Below are positions 53,384-63,405 of a stretch of 64,000 nucleotides of DNA, piece by piece. The notes beneath the pieces are model-generated. The model searched no databases. It saw nothing but the letters and a program-made list of their open reading frames with translations, and had not been told where the DNA came from. The stretch's first letter is position 1. The number at the start of each line of letters is the position of its first letter. The translations under genes and the position numbers were made by a program. This stretch comes from Kordia sp. TARA_039_SRF (GTDB taxonomy: Bacteria; Bacteroidota; Bacteroidia; Flavobacteriales; Flavobacteriaceae): the NCBI GenBank assembly GCA_006383075.2, contig SMNH02000001.1, forward strand, positions 62,001 through 126,000, in the 5' to 3' direction.

Positions 53384-55117
53384 ATGGATACAAAAACCAT
53401 ACAAAAACAACTAGAAACACAAACAAAAACGGAACGACTCACAGGAAGTGAAGCCATCGTTCGCTGTTTGTTGGCAGAAGGTATAAAAACGCTTTACGGG
53501 TATCCTGGCGGCGCTATTATGCCATTGTATGACGAATTATATAAATACCAAGATAAAATTCATCATGTATTAACGCGTCATGAACAAGGCGCAACGCATG
53601 CTGCACAAGGATATGCACGAATTTCAGGAGAAGTTGGAGTTGCCATCGCTACTTCAGGACCTGGTGCCACCAATCTCATCACAGGAATTGCCGATGCACA
53701 AATCGATTCGACGCCGTTGGTATGTATTACGGGACAAGTCGCGTCGCATTTGTTAGGAAGTGATGCATTTCAAGAAACGGATATTGTGGGCATTTCTACG
53801 CCTGTGACCAAATGGAATCATCAAATTACGAAAGCTTCTGAAATTCCAGAAGTGATGGCAAAAGCATTTTACATAGCAAAAAGTGGTCGTCCAGGTCCTG
53901 TGTTGATTGATATTACGAAAGATGCACAATTTGAAGAATTCGATTTTTCATATCAAAAATGTACGGCAGTTCGCAGTTACAAAGCGGTGCCAGAAGTAGA
54001 TGAAACCTCGTTAAATGCTGCTGCGGATTTGATTAATTCAGCAAAAAAACCATTGGTAGTTTGGGGACAAGGCGTGATTTTAGGAAAAGCTGAAGCTGAA
54101 TTTAAAGCCTTTATCGAAAAAGCAGGAATTCCGTCTGCGTGGACCATTATGGGCGTTTCAGCCATTCCAACCGAACATCCACTCAATGTGGGAATGGTAG
54201 GAATGCATGGAAACTATGCCCCAAACAAACTCACTAATGAATGTGATGTGCTCATCGCGATTGGAATGCGTTTCGATGACCGTGTTACAGGAAATTTAGC
54301 CACATACGCCAAACAAGCAAAAGTCATTCACTTTGAAATTGATCCAGCGGAAGTGGATAAAAATGTAAAAACAGATGTAGCAGTTTTAGGCGATGCCAAA
54401 GTGAATCTGGCAAAAATTTTACCGCTTATCCAGCAAAAAGAACACTCAATTTGGCGACGCGCTTTTGACGATTTGTACGCGATTGAATATGAAAAAGTCA
54501 TCAAAAATGATTTGCATCCTACTAAAGAAGGATTAACGATGGGCGAAGTGTTGAAGGAAATCAACAAGCAAAGCAACGGTGAAGCCGCGATTGTATCGGA
54601 TGTTGGGCAACACCAAATGGTTGCTTGCCGATATGCCAATTTCAAGCAGACAAAAAGTAACATTACTTCTGGCGGATTGGGAACGATGGGATTTGGCTTA
54701 CCAGCTGCCATTGGAGCAAAAATGGCAGCGCCAGAACGTGAAGTCGTATGCATTTGTGGTGACGGCGGTTACCAAATGACCATTCAAGAATTGGGAACGA
54801 TTTTTCAGCAAAAAACAGCTGTAAAAATTGTGGTGTTAAACAATGATTTCTTGGGAATGGTGCGACAGTGGCAACAATTGTTTTTTGACAAACGCTACGC
54901 ATCTACCGAAATGACCAATCCTGATTTTGTAGCGATTGCGAAAGGCTATCATTTGAATGCAAGACGCGTGGTAAAACGAGAAGATCTCGCGGAAGCGGTA
55001 CAAGAAATGATGGAAAGTAAAGAGGCGTACTTTTTAGAAGTATGCGTAGAAAAAGAAGATAACGTCTTCCCAATGATTCCAACAGGAGCATCGGTTTCAG
55101 ACATAAGATTAGCGTAA
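53384..55117 (+). CDS. ilvB: acetolactate synthase, large subunit
   Basis: 577-aa TPP enzyme making acetolactate or acetohydroxybutyrate. YGYPGGAIMPLYDELYK and TRHEQGATHAAQGYAR with the catalytic Glu, QVASHLLGSDAFQETDI, IGMRFDDRVTGNL (FAD region), and the TPP motif ICGDGGYQMTIQELGTI then LNNDFLGMVRQWQ. Full length. ilvN follows after 1 nt. Confidence 0.97.
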   Translation: MDTKTIQKQLETQTKTERLTGSEAIVRCLLAEGIKTLYGYPGGAIMPLYDELYKYQDKIHHVLTRHEQGATHAAQGYARISGEVGVAIATSGPGATNLITGIADAQIDSTPLVCITGQVASHLLGSDAFQETDIVGISTPVTKWNHQITKASEIPEVMAKAFYIAKSGRPGPVLIDITKDAQFEEFDFSYQKCTAVRSYKAVPEVDETSLNAAADLINSAKKPLVVWGQGVILGKAEAEFKAFIEKAGIPSAWTIMGVSAIPTEHPLNVGMVGMHGNYAPNKLTNECDVLIAIGMRFDDRVTGNLATYAKQAKVIHFEIDPAEVDKNVKTDVAVLGDAKVNLAKILPLIQQKEHSIWRRAFDDLYAIEYEKVIKNDLHPTKEGLTMGEVLKEINKQSNGEAAIVSDVGQHQMVACRYANFKQTKSNITSGGLGTMGFGLPAAIGAKMAAPEREVVCICGDGGYQMTIQELGTIFQQKTAVKIVVLNNDFLGMVRQWQQLFFDKRYASTEMTNPDFVAIAKGYHLNARRVVKREDLAEAVQEMMESKEAYFLEVCVEKEDNVFPMIPTGASVSDIRLA

Positions 55118-55118
55118 T

Positions 55119-55646
55119 ATGGAACAAGAAAGCAAACTATTTACGGTTTCGGTGTATACTGAAAATAACATCGGATTATTGAACAGGATTTCTGCGATTT
55201 TTCAACGAAGACACATCAATATTGAAAGTATCAACTCGTCGGTTTCTGAAATTGAAAACGTATCCAAATGGACAATTGTGGTTTATCTCGCGGAAGCGCA
55301 AATGAAAAAAATCATCGGGCAAATAGAAAAGCAAGTTGAGGTCATTAAAGCGTATTATCACACGGAAGAAGAAATCATTTATCAAGAATCGTGCATTTTC
55401 AAGATGAAATCAGATTTGTTGTTTGATGAGCGACAAATTCAAAACATCATCAAAGACAGCAATGCACGAATCGTCACGGTAAATAAACAATTTTTTGTCA
55501 TCGAAAAATCGGGACGCAAAGAAGAAATAGAACTTTTATACAGAGAATTAAGTGTATTCGGAATTATGCAATTCACACGTTCAGGACGTATTGCGGTTTC
55601 GAAAGAAGAAATGAAGATTTCGAAATTGCTTGCGGTATTTCAATAA
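55119..55646 (+). CDS. ilvN: acetolactate synthase, regulatory small subunit
   Basis: 175-aa ACT-domain subunit that gives feedback control of IlvB. The ACT domain FTVSVYTENNIGLLNRISAI, FQRRHINIESINSSVSE and a second half with ARIVTVNKQFFVIEKSG are typical. The 175-nt gap after it holds short direct repeats. Confidence 0.95.
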   Translation: MEQESKLFTVSVYTENNIGLLNRISAIFQRRHINIESINSSVSEIENVSKWTIVVYLAEAQMKKIIGQIEKQVEVIKAYYHTEEEIIYQESCIFKMKSDLLFDERQIQNIIKDSNARIVTVNKQFFVIEKSGRKEEIELLYRELSVFGIMQFTRSGRIAVSKEEMKISKLLAVFQ

Positions 55647-55652
55647 TGATAG

Positions 55653-55735
55653 AACCAAGAGTCTAGAGTCAAGATTCTAGACGAAACAAAACACAAACAA
55701 CAAAGAATCAAGAACCAAGAGTCAGGATTCAAGAT
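55653..55735. repeat. short direct repeats between ilvN and ilvC
   Basis: AGAACCAAGAGTC occurs at about 55653 and again at about 55709, each followed within 12 nt by ATTC-AAGAT or AAGATTC; TCTAGACTCTAGATTCT-type words continue to about 55810. It is unlikely to be a CRISPR because spacing and repeats are irregular. Confidence 0.5.
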
Positions 55736-55821
55736 AAAATCATAAAAAAATTTAAAAACATAAGAGTAAAAAAAGTCTAGGCTCTAAAAATCTAGACTCT
55801 AGATTCTAAAAAAACAAAACC

Positions 55822-57324
55822 ATGTCAAACTACTTCAACACTTTACCATTACGAGAACAGTTAGCGCAATTAGGAAAATGTAGATTTATGGAAGCTTCCG
55901 AATTTACAGACGGCGTAAATGCACTAAAAGACAAAAAAATAGTCATCGTTGGCTGCGGTGCTCAAGGACTCAATCAAGGACTCAACATGCGCGATTCTGG
56001 CTTGGATATTTCGTACGCACTTCGCCAAGCTGCTATTGATGAAGAACGCACTTCGTACATAAATGCAACAACACACGGTTTTAAAATAGGAACTTACAAA
56101 CAACTCATTCCGGAAGCAGATTTGGTCTTAAATCTTACGCCAGATAAGCAACACACAAACGTAGTCAAAGCCGTGATGCCATTGATGAAAAAAGGCGCTA
56201 CGTTGAGTTATTCGCACGGTTTCAATATTGTGGAAGAAGGCACTAAAATTCGGGAAGATATTACTGTAATTATGGTCGCACCAAAATGTCCTGGAACGGA
56301 AGTTCGTGAAGAATACAAACGCGGATTTGGTGTACCAACGTTGATTGCGGTGCATCCAGAAAATGATCCTGAAAACAAAGGTTGGGCGCAGGCAAAAGCG
56401 TATGCAGTCGCTACAGGCGGGCACCGAGCTGGCGTGTTGGAATCGTCGTTTATTGCGGAAGTAAAAAGTGATTTAATGGGCGAACAAACCATTTTGTGCG
56501 GCGTATTGCAAACTGGTTCTATTTTGGCATTCGATAAAATGGTTGCAGAAGGAATTGATGCGAATTATGCTGCAAAACTCATTCAATTAGGTTGGGAAAC
56601 TATCACGGAAGCCTTGAAACATGGTGGAATTACGAATATGATGGATCGTTTGTCAAACCCAGCAAAAATAAAGGCGTTTGAACTGTCAGAACAGTTAAAA
56701 GTCATTCTAAAACCATTATTTGAGAAACATATGGACGATATTATTTCGGGACATTTCTCTAAAACGATGATGGAAGATTGGGCAAATGATGACAAAAATC
56801 TGTTGAAATGGCGTGAAGCGACTGGCGAAACTGCGTTTGAAAAAACAAGTTTAACCACCGACCATATTTCAGAGCAAGAATACTTTGATCACGGAACGTT
56901 GTTGGTAGCTTTTGTAAAATCGGGAGTCGAATTGGCGTTTGAAACCATGGTGAGCGCAGGAATCATTGAAGATTCTGCCTATTACGAATCGCTACACGAA
57001 TTGCCGTTGATTGCAAACACCATCGCACGTAAAAAACTATTTGAAATGAATCGTGTCATTTCCGATACGGCAGAATACGGTTGTTACCTATTTGATCACG
57101 CTGCAAAACCATTGCTAAAAGACTTTATGAAAACCGTTGATAGTGCTGTAATTGGAAAACCATTTTCAGCGTCTAATGCTGTTGATAATGTAGAACTAAT
57201 CGCTGTAAACGATGCCATTCGAAATCATCCAATAGAAGCAGTAGGAAAACGACTCAGAGCGGCAATGACTGCAATGAAAACGATTAAAACGGAAGCGAAA
57301 AAAGAAAAGCCGGTTACGGTGTAG
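55822..57324 (+). CDS. ilvC: ketol-acid reductoisomerase, class II (long form)
   Basis: 500-aa NADPH enzyme; length fits class II KARI (about 490 aa) with a duplicated C-terminal domain rather than the 330-aa class [20 protein letters not shown] binds [22 protein letters not shown] follows, and [19 protein letters not shown] and [18 protein letters not shown] are active-site motifs. It is preceded by a repeat-rich gap, so a second promoter is possible. Confidence 0.96.
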   Translation: MSNYFNTLPLREQLAQLGKCRFMEASEFTDGVNALKDKKIVIVGCGAQGLNQGLNMRDSGLDISYALRQAAIDEERTSYINATTHGFKIGTYKQLIPEADLVLNLTPDKQHTNVVKAVMPLMKKGATLSYSHGFNIVEEGTKIREDITVIMVAPKCPGTEVREEYKRGFGVPTLIAVHPENDPENKGWAQAKAYAVATGGHRAGVLESSFIAEVKSDLMGEQTILCGVLQTGSILAFDKMVAEGIDANYAAKLIQLGWETITEALKHGGITNMMDRLSNPAKIKAFELSEQLKVILKPLFEKHMDDIISGHFSKTMMEDWANDDKNLLKWREATGETAFEKTSLTTDHISEQEYFDHGTLLVAFVKSGVELAFETMVSAGIIEDSAYYESLHELPLIANTIARKKLFEMNRVISDTAEYGCYLFDHAAKPLLKDFMKTVDSAVIGKPFSASNAVDNVELIAVNDAIRNHPIEAVGKRLRAAMTAMKTIKTEAKKEKPVTV

Positions 57325-57337
57325 AAGTTACATTGTC

Positions 57338-57357
57338 ATTCCTGCAAAGGCAGGAAT
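57338..57357. repeat. ATTCCTGC/GCAGGAAT palindromic repeat
   Basis: ATTCCTGC-AAAG-GCAGGAAT directly after ilvC, start of a 316-nt gap that is made almost only of interspersed repeats. Confidence 0.65.
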
Positions 57358-57387
57358 CCATCAGATTTTGAAGTGGATTCCACAAAG

Positions 57388-57424
57388 ATACTGAATCAAG
57401 TTCAGCACATGGTGCGGAATGACA
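57388..57424. repeat. CTGAATCAAGTTCAG repeat
   Basis: ACTGAATCAAGTTCAGCACA then GGTGCGGAATGACAA, same family as 50223. The 57430-57610 stretch also has CGTCATTACGAGGAAG and AATGACGT words, typical repeat debris, with no gene. Confidence 0.55.
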
Positions 57425-57622
57425 ACTATAGTTTCTAAACCGTCAGTTCGAGTGATTTTCGACAGAAAATAGTATCGAGAACAGCTTTGAAGTTACTGAA
57501 TAACTACGATTCGTCATTACGAGGAAGTATGACGAAGTAATCTGTTTATGTAGAACCAATAGTGTTCTTTGAAGTAACAGATTGCTTCACTACGTTCGCA
57601 ATGACGTATCAAAAAATAATAG

Positions 57623-57646
57623 ATTCCTGCCTTCGCAGGAATGACA
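57623..57646. repeat. ATTCCTGC/GCAGGAAT palindromic repeat supplying the ilvA start codon
   Basis: ATTCCTGC-CTTC-GCAGGAAT (57623-57642). The ilvA ATG at 57641 is formed by the last bases of the right arm plus the following G. Confidence 0.65.
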
Positions 57647-58930
57647 AATGATTATAAATATATTTTGCAATCAACTACAAAAACATACGCTCCAACGTTA
57701 GCAGCTGTCAAAGCAGCTGCGAAAACACTCAAAGGCATTGCCTCGGTGACGCCTTTGAGTTATAATGATTATTATTCCAAGCTATACAATTGTAATCTGT
57801 ACTTGAAACGAGAAGATTTACAGCAAGTGCGTTCGTATAAAATTCGTGGCGCGTACAACAAAATTGCTTCGTTGACCGAAACGCAAATTGAAAATGAAAT
57901 TGTGTGTGCCAGCGCTGGAAATCACGCGCAAGGAGTGGCGTTATCGTGTAAATTGTTGCAAATAAAAGGCACGATTTTTATGCCAACGCCAACGCCCAAA
58001 CAAAAAATTGAGCAAGTCAATATGTTTGGCGAAAACTTTGTGGAAGTGGTGTTGGTTGGAGATACGTTTGATGACGCCTATCATGCAGCGATGGAGCAAT
58101 CGGAGCAGTTAAACAAAACCTTTATTCATCCGTTTAATGACGAAAAAGTGATTGAAGGACAAGCTACTATCGGATTGGAAATCTTGAAGCAGTTAGAAAC
58201 GCCGATTGATTATGTGTTTGTGCCTGTTGGCGGTGGCGGATTGTCTGCGGGATTGTCTTCCGTATTCAAAATGTTGTCTCCCAATACCAAAATTATTGGT
58301 GTGGAGCCGAAAGGTGCGTCTTCCATGTCAACTTCGATTGAAAATAACCGAAATACAACATTAAAAAATATTGAAAACTTTGTCGATGGTGCGGCTGTCA
58401 AACGTGTGGGCGATTTGAATTTTCACATCTGCAAAGAAAATTTACACCAAATGATGACGGTGGACGAAGGCGAAGTGTGTCAAACCATTTTAGATTTATA
58501 CAACAAACAAGCAATTGTCGTTGAGCCTGCAGGTGCATTAAGTTTATGTGCTTTATCGCAATATAAAGATGAAATAAAAGATAAAAATGTAGTGTGTGTC
58601 ATTAGCGGAAGTAATAACGATATTACCCGAACTGCTGAAATTAAAGAACGTGCGTTGCTGTATGCAAATTTAAAACACTACTTCATTATCAAATTTCCAC
58701 AGCGTGCAGGTGCTTTGCGAGAATTTGTGGCTGAAATTCTCGGTCCGACAGATGATATCACGCATTTTGAATACACCAAAAAGACCAATCGTGAAAATGG
58801 CGCTGCTGTAGTTGGATTGGAATTAAAAAATGCAGCCGACTTAGAAACGTTGATTACCAAAATGAAATTGCGTAACTTTTATGGCGATTATCTCAATGAT
58901 AAACCTGATTTATTTCAGTTTTTAGTCTAA
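57641..58930 (+). CDS. ilvA: threonine ammonia-lyase (biosynthetic type)
   Basis: 429-aa PLP enzyme giving 2-oxobutanoate for Ile. [20 protein letters not shown] carries the PLP Lys, [16 protein letters not shown] and [20 protein letters not shown] bind PLP, and the C-terminal ~80 aa ([30 protein letters not shown]) form an ACT-like regulatory domain. The only in-frame ATG upstream of conserved sequence is at 57641, inside a repeat; a non-ATG start downstream is the alternative. Last gene of the ilv set. Confidence 0.94.
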   Translation: MTNDYKYILQSTTKTYAPTLAAVKAAAKTLKGIASVTPLSYNDYYSKLYNCNLYLKREDLQQVRSYKIRGAYNKIASLTETQIENEIVCASAGNHAQGVALSCKLLQIKGTIFMPTPTPKQKIEQVNMFGENFVEVVLVGDTFDDAYHAAMEQSEQLNKTFIHPFNDEKVIEGQATIGLEILKQLETPIDYVFVPVGGGGLSAGLSSVFKMLSPNTKIIGVEPKGASSMSTSIENNRNTTLKNIENFVDGAAVKRVGDLNFHICKENLHQMMTVDEGEVCQTILDLYNKQAIVVEPAGALSLCALSQYKDEIKDKNVVCVISGSNNDITRTAEIKERALLYANLKHYFIIKFPQRAGALREFVAEILGPTDDITHFEYTKKTNRENGAAVVGLELKNAADLETLITKMKLRNFYGDYLNDKPDLFQFLV

Positions 58931-58953
58931 AAATTACTCGAAAAAGAAACTCT

Positions 58954-60531
58954 ATGAACATTCCCGAAAAGTATCAAATCAAAGAAACAATTATCCAAGA
59001 TACCTATCTCGTCAATGGCGAATTGAAAAAATGGACAGGGCAAACTTCCGAAGTCTATTCTACCATTTCTTCCACTTCAACCTATCAAAAAACCTTGTTG
59101 GGAACTATTCCGACCTTAGGTGAAACGGAAGCGTTGGAAGCGTTAAATTCTGCGGTGGCTGCGTATGACAAAGGACAAGGATTGTGGCCAACGATGAAAG
59201 TGGTGGACAGAATTGCGTGCATGGAAAAATTTGTGGAACAAATGAAAACCAAGCGCGAAGAAGTTGTCAAATTATTGATGTGGGAAATTGGTAAAAACTT
59301 AGCAGATTCTGAAAAAGAATTCGATAGAACCGTTGAATATATTTACGATACCATTGAAGATTACACACAAATGGATCGCGATAGTGCAAAGTTTGAAAAA
59401 CACGATGGTGTCAATGCACATATTCGTCGTGGACCGTTGGGCGTTGTACTGTGTTTAGGTCCGTACAACTATCCGCTGAACGAAACCTTTGCCTTGTTAA
59501 TTCCCGCGATTATTATGGGAAATACAACCATATTTAAACCTGCAAAATTTGGGGTTTTATTGTTATCTCCATTGTTGGAAGCCTTTCAAAATAGTTTCCC
59601 AAAAGGCGTGGTAAATATTATCTACGGACGTGGACGCACAGTGGCTTCTCCGATTATGAAAGATGGTCGAGTAGATGTGTTGGCGTTGATTGGAAATAGT
59701 AAATCTGCAAACGCTTTGCAAAGTGTACACCCTAAAAGTAACCGTTTGCGAATGGTATTAGGTTTGGAAGCGAAAAATCCTGCGATTGTATTAAAAGATG
59801 CAGACTTGGATTTGGCAATTAGCGAATGTATTGCAGGAACGACGTCGTTTAACGGACAACGCTGTACGGCGTTAAAAGTATTGTACGTTCATTCAGCTAT
59901 CATTGAAGAATTCAACAAGCGATTTTCTGAAAAAGTAGATGCGCTCAAATTTGGAAATCCTTGGGAAGAAGGCGCAAAGCTGACACCGTTACCAGAACCT
60001 GATAAACCTGCATATATTCAAGAATTGATTGATGACGCCTTGGAAAAAGGTGCAAAAATCATCAATACAAAAGGTGGTGAAACTACGGAAAATTATATTT
60101 TTCCAGCAGTGCTATATCCTGTTTCTAAAGACATGCGTGTGTATAAAGAAGAGCAATTTGGTCCTGTAATTCCTGTGATATCTTTTTCAGATATTGAGCA
60201 ACCGTTAGACGATATGGCGGAATCCAATTATGGACAGCAAGTGAGTCTGTTTGGAAAAGATATCAAAACACTCGCACCATTGATTGATACGTTGGTAAAC
60301 TTAGTCTGTCGTGTGAATTTGAACAGCTCGTGTCAGCGTGGACCAGACGTATATCCGTTTACGGGACGAAAAGATTCTGCCGTAGCAACCTTGAGTGTGC
60401 ATGATGCGTTGCGCTCGTTTTCTATTAGAACGTTTGTCGCTTCGAAGGATAACGAGTATAACAATGCTATATTAACGGAGTTACTGCAAAGTAGAGCTTC
60501 TAATTTTGTGAGTACGGATTATATTTTATAG
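58954..60531 (+). CDS. gapN: NADP-dependent glyceraldehyde-3-phosphate dehydrogenase (GapN-like ALDH)
   Basis: 525-aa aldehyde dehydrogenase. [20 protein letters not shown] is the GapN-type N-terminal motif, [11 protein letters not shown] and [14 protein letters not shown] surround the catalytic Glu, [16 protein letters not shown] the catalytic Cys, and REDUCED spacing fits the non-phosphorylating enzyme that oxidises G3P directly to 3-phosphoglycerate with NADP. It lies 23 nt after ilvA and may be read through from it. Another ALDH substrate is possible but less likely. Confidence 0.85.
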   Translation: MNIPEKYQIKETIIQDTYLVNGELKKWTGQTSEVYSTISSTSTYQKTLLGTIPTLGETEALEALNSAVAAYDKGQGLWPTMKVVDRIACMEKFVEQMKTKREEVVKLLMWEIGKNLADSEKEFDRTVEYIYDTIEDYTQMDRDSAKFEKHDGVNAHIRRGPLGVVLCLGPYNYPLNETFALLIPAIIMGNTTIFKPAKFGVLLLSPLLEAFQNSFPKGVVNIIYGRGRTVASPIMKDGRVDVLALIGNSKSANALQSVHPKSNRLRMVLGLEAKNPAIVLKDADLDLAISECIAGTTSFNGQRCTALKVLYVHSAIIEEFNKRFSEKVDALKFGNPWEEGAKLTPLPEPDKPAYIQELIDDALEKGAKIINTKGGETTENYIFPAVLYPVSKDMRVYKEEQFGPVIPVISFSDIEQPLDDMAESNYGQQVSLFGKDIKTLAPLIDTLVNLVCRVNLNSSCQRGPDVYPFTGRKDSAVATLSVHDALRSFSIRTFVASKDNEYNNAILTELLQSRASNFVSTDYIL

Positions 60532-60664
60532 AGGTGTTAGGTTTTGGGTGTTGGAGCGCTTCGCTTTTGGGCTGTTTTCTTTTTGATGCTAAATATTGAA
60601 TTAAATTTAGCAAAAAAAATAATCTAAATTCTAACAGCGAAGTATGTCTAAAAATCTAAGTAAT

Positions 60665-60690
60665 GGATTCCTGCCTACGCAGGAATGACA
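60665..60690. repeat. ATTCCTGC/GCAGGAAT palindromic repeat
   Basis: ATTCCTGC-CTAC-GCAGGAAT followed by GACA, between gapN and the convergent acetyltransferase gene. Confidence 0.65.
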
Positions 60691-60732
60691 AGTTCTGAAA
60701 AAAAATCTTGAAGTAAGCAAAGCGAAAAAATT

Positions 60733-61884
60733 CTAATCAATCTGCTCTTTAAACGGCGAATGCTCTTTAAACGACTTTATCTTAATGTTTTTGATGAAAG
60801 GCTTTATCAAACTGTTTAAGAATGCCCGTTTGTGACGAATGTAGCAAGTTAAATCCTGTGGTTTGGCGCCCAATGTGCTTTTGATTTCAGAAGCAGTTCG
60901 TCCTAAGTTGATGCGTTTTGCTCCGTGCAAAATTCCCAAACGGACATAATCGTTTAAGATGCGCGGATAAATGGCGTAGGTTTTATTCAAGGCATAATTC
61001 AATCCGATAAAATGAGCGTCCAGATTTTCACCATTTTTCATCGCAGATAAAAATCCGACAAGTGTATTTTCTAAAAAATAACCTCTGACCACAAATTGAT
61101 TTCCGAATGTTTTTTTGAGTAAAATATACGTATCCAAATCTAATACTTGCGCATTAAAATTGGCGTTTGCAATCGTGTTTTCATACAAGGCTTGCAATTC
61201 ACTTTTGTATGTATCTACTTCTTGATAGCTAAAATCTTTTACCGTGAGCGATTTACTTTTGCTATCCGCTTTATTGGCTTTAACTCTGTATTTTGATTTG
61301 AGCGCGTCTTTGTACTCATCAAACGAAGTCCATTCGGGTTGTAGCGAAATAATCATATTCGGTTCTACTTTCATGGAAGCAAATCCGTAGTTTTTCAATT
61401 GATCCGTAAGTTGCAGTGAACTTTCTTGAAAATCTTTCACAAAAACACCATGCAATCGTTTTGTATTTTTCATCAAGAGTTGCAATGCGGAAACCAACTC
61501 GTGAAACAACACGTTGACATCTTCTTCTTTCTTAATAAAAGTACCATATTCGCCACTCAAAAAAACATTTCCACAAAACATAATTCGCAGTGAACTGTTG
61601 CAAAACAACCGATTAATAACAGCTTTAATAGCCGAAGAAATTTTAATATTTTTGGTAATTGTCTTAATCGAAATGGTCACTACTTGCGTCGCTGCAAAGG
61701 CAACCGCTTCACTTTTAGCATTCAAAATAACTACATATCGAAATACAATATCGTCATTGGCAAGTTCGTATGCACGTAGAAATTCGGGCGTGTAATAGGT
61801 GTTTTTCTCGCAGCCTAATTGCTCCCAATACGCTACAGGAATATCTCTGATATTATCATAAAAAACGGGCGATGCCAAACTCAT
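60733..61884 (-). CDS. GNAT-superfamily acetyltransferase (FemAB-like)
   Basis: 383-aa protein. The C-terminal half has the FemAB/GNAT-like pattern: YRVKANKADSKSKSLTV, LYENTIANANFNAQVL, FLENTLVGFLSAMKNGENLD, and YAIYPRILNDYVRLGILHGAKRINLG split over two lines. Such proteins acylate peptidyl or sugar amines, but the substrate is unknown. It overlaps the EamA gene by 4 nt and is the last gene of a three-gene operon. Confidence 0.75.
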   Translation of the reverse strand: MSLASPVFYDNIRDIPVAYWEQLGCEKNTYYTPEFLRAYELANDDIVFRYVVILNAKSEAVAFAATQVVTISIKTITKNIKISSAIKAVINRLFCNSSLRIMFCGNVFLSGEYGTFIKKEEDVNVLFHELVSALQLLMKNTKRLHGVFVKDFQESSLQLTDQLKNYGFASMKVEPNMIISLQPEWTSFDEYKDALKSKYRVKANKADSKSKSLTVKDFSYQEVDTYKSELQALYENTIANANFNAQVLDLDTYILLKKTFGNQFVVRGYFLENTLVGFLSAMKNGENLDAHFIGLNYALNKTYAIYPRILNDYVRLGILHGAKRINLGRTASEIKSTLGAKPQDLTCYIRHKRAFLNSLIKPFIKNIKIKSFKEHSPFKEQID

Positions 61885-62780
61885 CTACGTGCTTTGTCTT
61901 TGTTTAAAGTAACCAGATAAACGCCAGAAAAAATCAAAATAGCAGCTACAATTTTAATCATATCCAGCGAATCGCTGCCTACAATAACGGCAAAAATTCC
62001 TGCAATTACAGGTTGTAAGTACAAAAATGTAGTTACGGTTGATGCTCTTAACTGTCGCAATGCTAACGGATTTAACAGATACGTCGCAAAAGTAGCACCT
62101 ACAATTACAAATCCTACTTCAAAAAATATGTACGGTGAAAACGCTGACCAATCGACTGCTTTTAATTGTTCAACACCGAATGGCAATACCAAAAACGTTC
62201 CGAATAAAAATAACCATTTAATAAAGGTCATCGGATGGTATTTGTACGTCAGTTTTTTGATGATAATGATGTAAATACTATAGGAAACTGCGTTGATAAA
62301 TACCAGCAAGTTTCCGAGTGGAATATTGGTAGAATCTGCGGTGGCTTTTCCGTACATGCTTAAAATTACCGCGCCAGAAAGTCCTAATACAATACCAATG
62401 ATTTTGGTCGGAATGATTTTTTCCTTGAGAAATATAGCAGATAAAATCAGTACAATAATCGGGACAACCACCATAATCACCGAAGCGTGAATCGGCGTGG
62501 TATATTCAAAACCTTTGAAAAAACATAGCATGTTGATGGCAATTCCGAAAACGGCACCTAAAAAGAACGTTTTATAATCTTTGCGGTCTATTTTTTCTTT
62601 CGGACCTAAAAAGCTAAACAACCAAAATAGCAATCCAGCGCCAGCGACACGCAACAAAATAAATCCAAACGGTTGTATATAACCACCTTTAATGACATCA
62701 GACGCAAATGTAAACGTAACGCCATAAAACACCTGAACCGCAAAAGCAGCGATAAAGGCAAAAGATCTTTTTGATAACAT
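61881..62780 (-). CDS. DMT-superfamily transporter (two EamA domains)
   Basis: 299-aa permease with ten predicted helices in two five-helix EamA repeats. FAFIAAFAVQVFYGVTFTFA at the N-terminus and FATYLLNPLALRQLRASTVT in the second repeat are typical. Exporters of this family move amino acids or metabolites; the substrate is unknown. It overlaps the ArsC-like stop by 1 nt. Confidence 0.9.
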   Translation of the reverse strand: MLSKRSFAFIAAFAVQVFYGVTFTFASDVIKGGYIQPFGFILLRVAGAGLLFWLFSFLGPKEKIDRKDYKTFFLGAVFGIAINMLCFFKGFEYTTPIHASVIMVVVPIIVLILSAIFLKEKIIPTKIIGIVLGLSGAVILSMYGKATADSTNIPLGNLLVFINAVSYSIYIIIIKKLTYKYHPMTFIKWLFLFGTFLVLPFGVEQLKAVDWSAFSPYIFFEVGFVIVGATFATYLLNPLALRQLRASTVTTFLYLQPVIAGIFAVIVGSDSLDMIKIVAAILIFSGVYLVTLNKDKARR

Positions 62781-63130
62781 TAAGCAAGTGCTTCTTTAGC
62801 TGCTGCAACTGTTTTAGCAGCATTTCCGATAAAAATTTGATTGTCAACCAACATCACAGGTCGCTTTAAAAACGTATAGTGTTCTAAAATGTAGTTTTTA
62901 AAATCGTCCTCGGTTAGGTTTTGATTCTTTAAACCTTTTTCTCGGTACAAGCGTGCACGTTTGCTAAACAAGGCTTCGTAACTTCCAGAAAGTGCTTTCA
63001 TTGCTTCCAATTGCTGTGCTGTAATCGCTTCTTCTTTAATATCTTGCAACACAACATCGTCCGACGGTTGTAACTCTTTTAAAATACGTTGGCAAGTATT
63101 GCATGTGCTGAGGTGATAAATTTTTTTCAC
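62780..63130 (-). CDS. ArsC/Spx-family protein (arsenate reductase-like)
   Basis: 116-aa thioredoxin-fold protein. IYHLSTCNTCQRILKEL is the CxxC motif, FSKRARLYREKGL and FLKRPVMLVDNQIFIG with the cis-Pro are ArsC/Spx features. It may be a thiol oxidoreductase such as YffB rather than an arsenate reductase, as no ars gene is near. First gene of the operon. Confidence 0.85.
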   Translation of the reverse strand: MKKIYHLSTCNTCQRILKELQPSDDVVLQDIKEEAITAQQLEAMKALSGSYEALFSKRARLYREKGLKNQNLTEDDFKNYILEHYTFLKRPVMLVDNQIFIGNAAKTVAAAKEALA

Positions 63131-63405
63131 GAGATTCAGATTTTTTAAAAAATATTGGTGAATAACTTTTGCAAAGAAAATTCATTTCGGGGAAAAAGTG
63201 TAATTTTAAAGCAACTTATGTTAGAATTTAAAAAATATTCTTTAAGTTATCGCCATGAGAAAACTTTTTAAAAACCTAGTTATTTGACGCATCGACCTTT
63301 AACAATATTTTTAGAAAGTATCTGCATTTTAAAACGACTCATAACACCTTAAAAAAATCTAATTGCTGTATATTTACCAGCAATAAAACTTAGGAAAAAG
63401 ACTTT

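Noticed and set aside
55653-55815. Short repeats as a possible CRISPR array
   Set aside because: Repeat units are short, imperfect and unevenly spaced, and no cas gene is present.
62780-63130. Arsenic resistance gene
   Set aside because: Only the ArsC fold is present; there is no arsR, arsB or acr3 gene nearby, so a general thiol oxidoreductase is just as likely.
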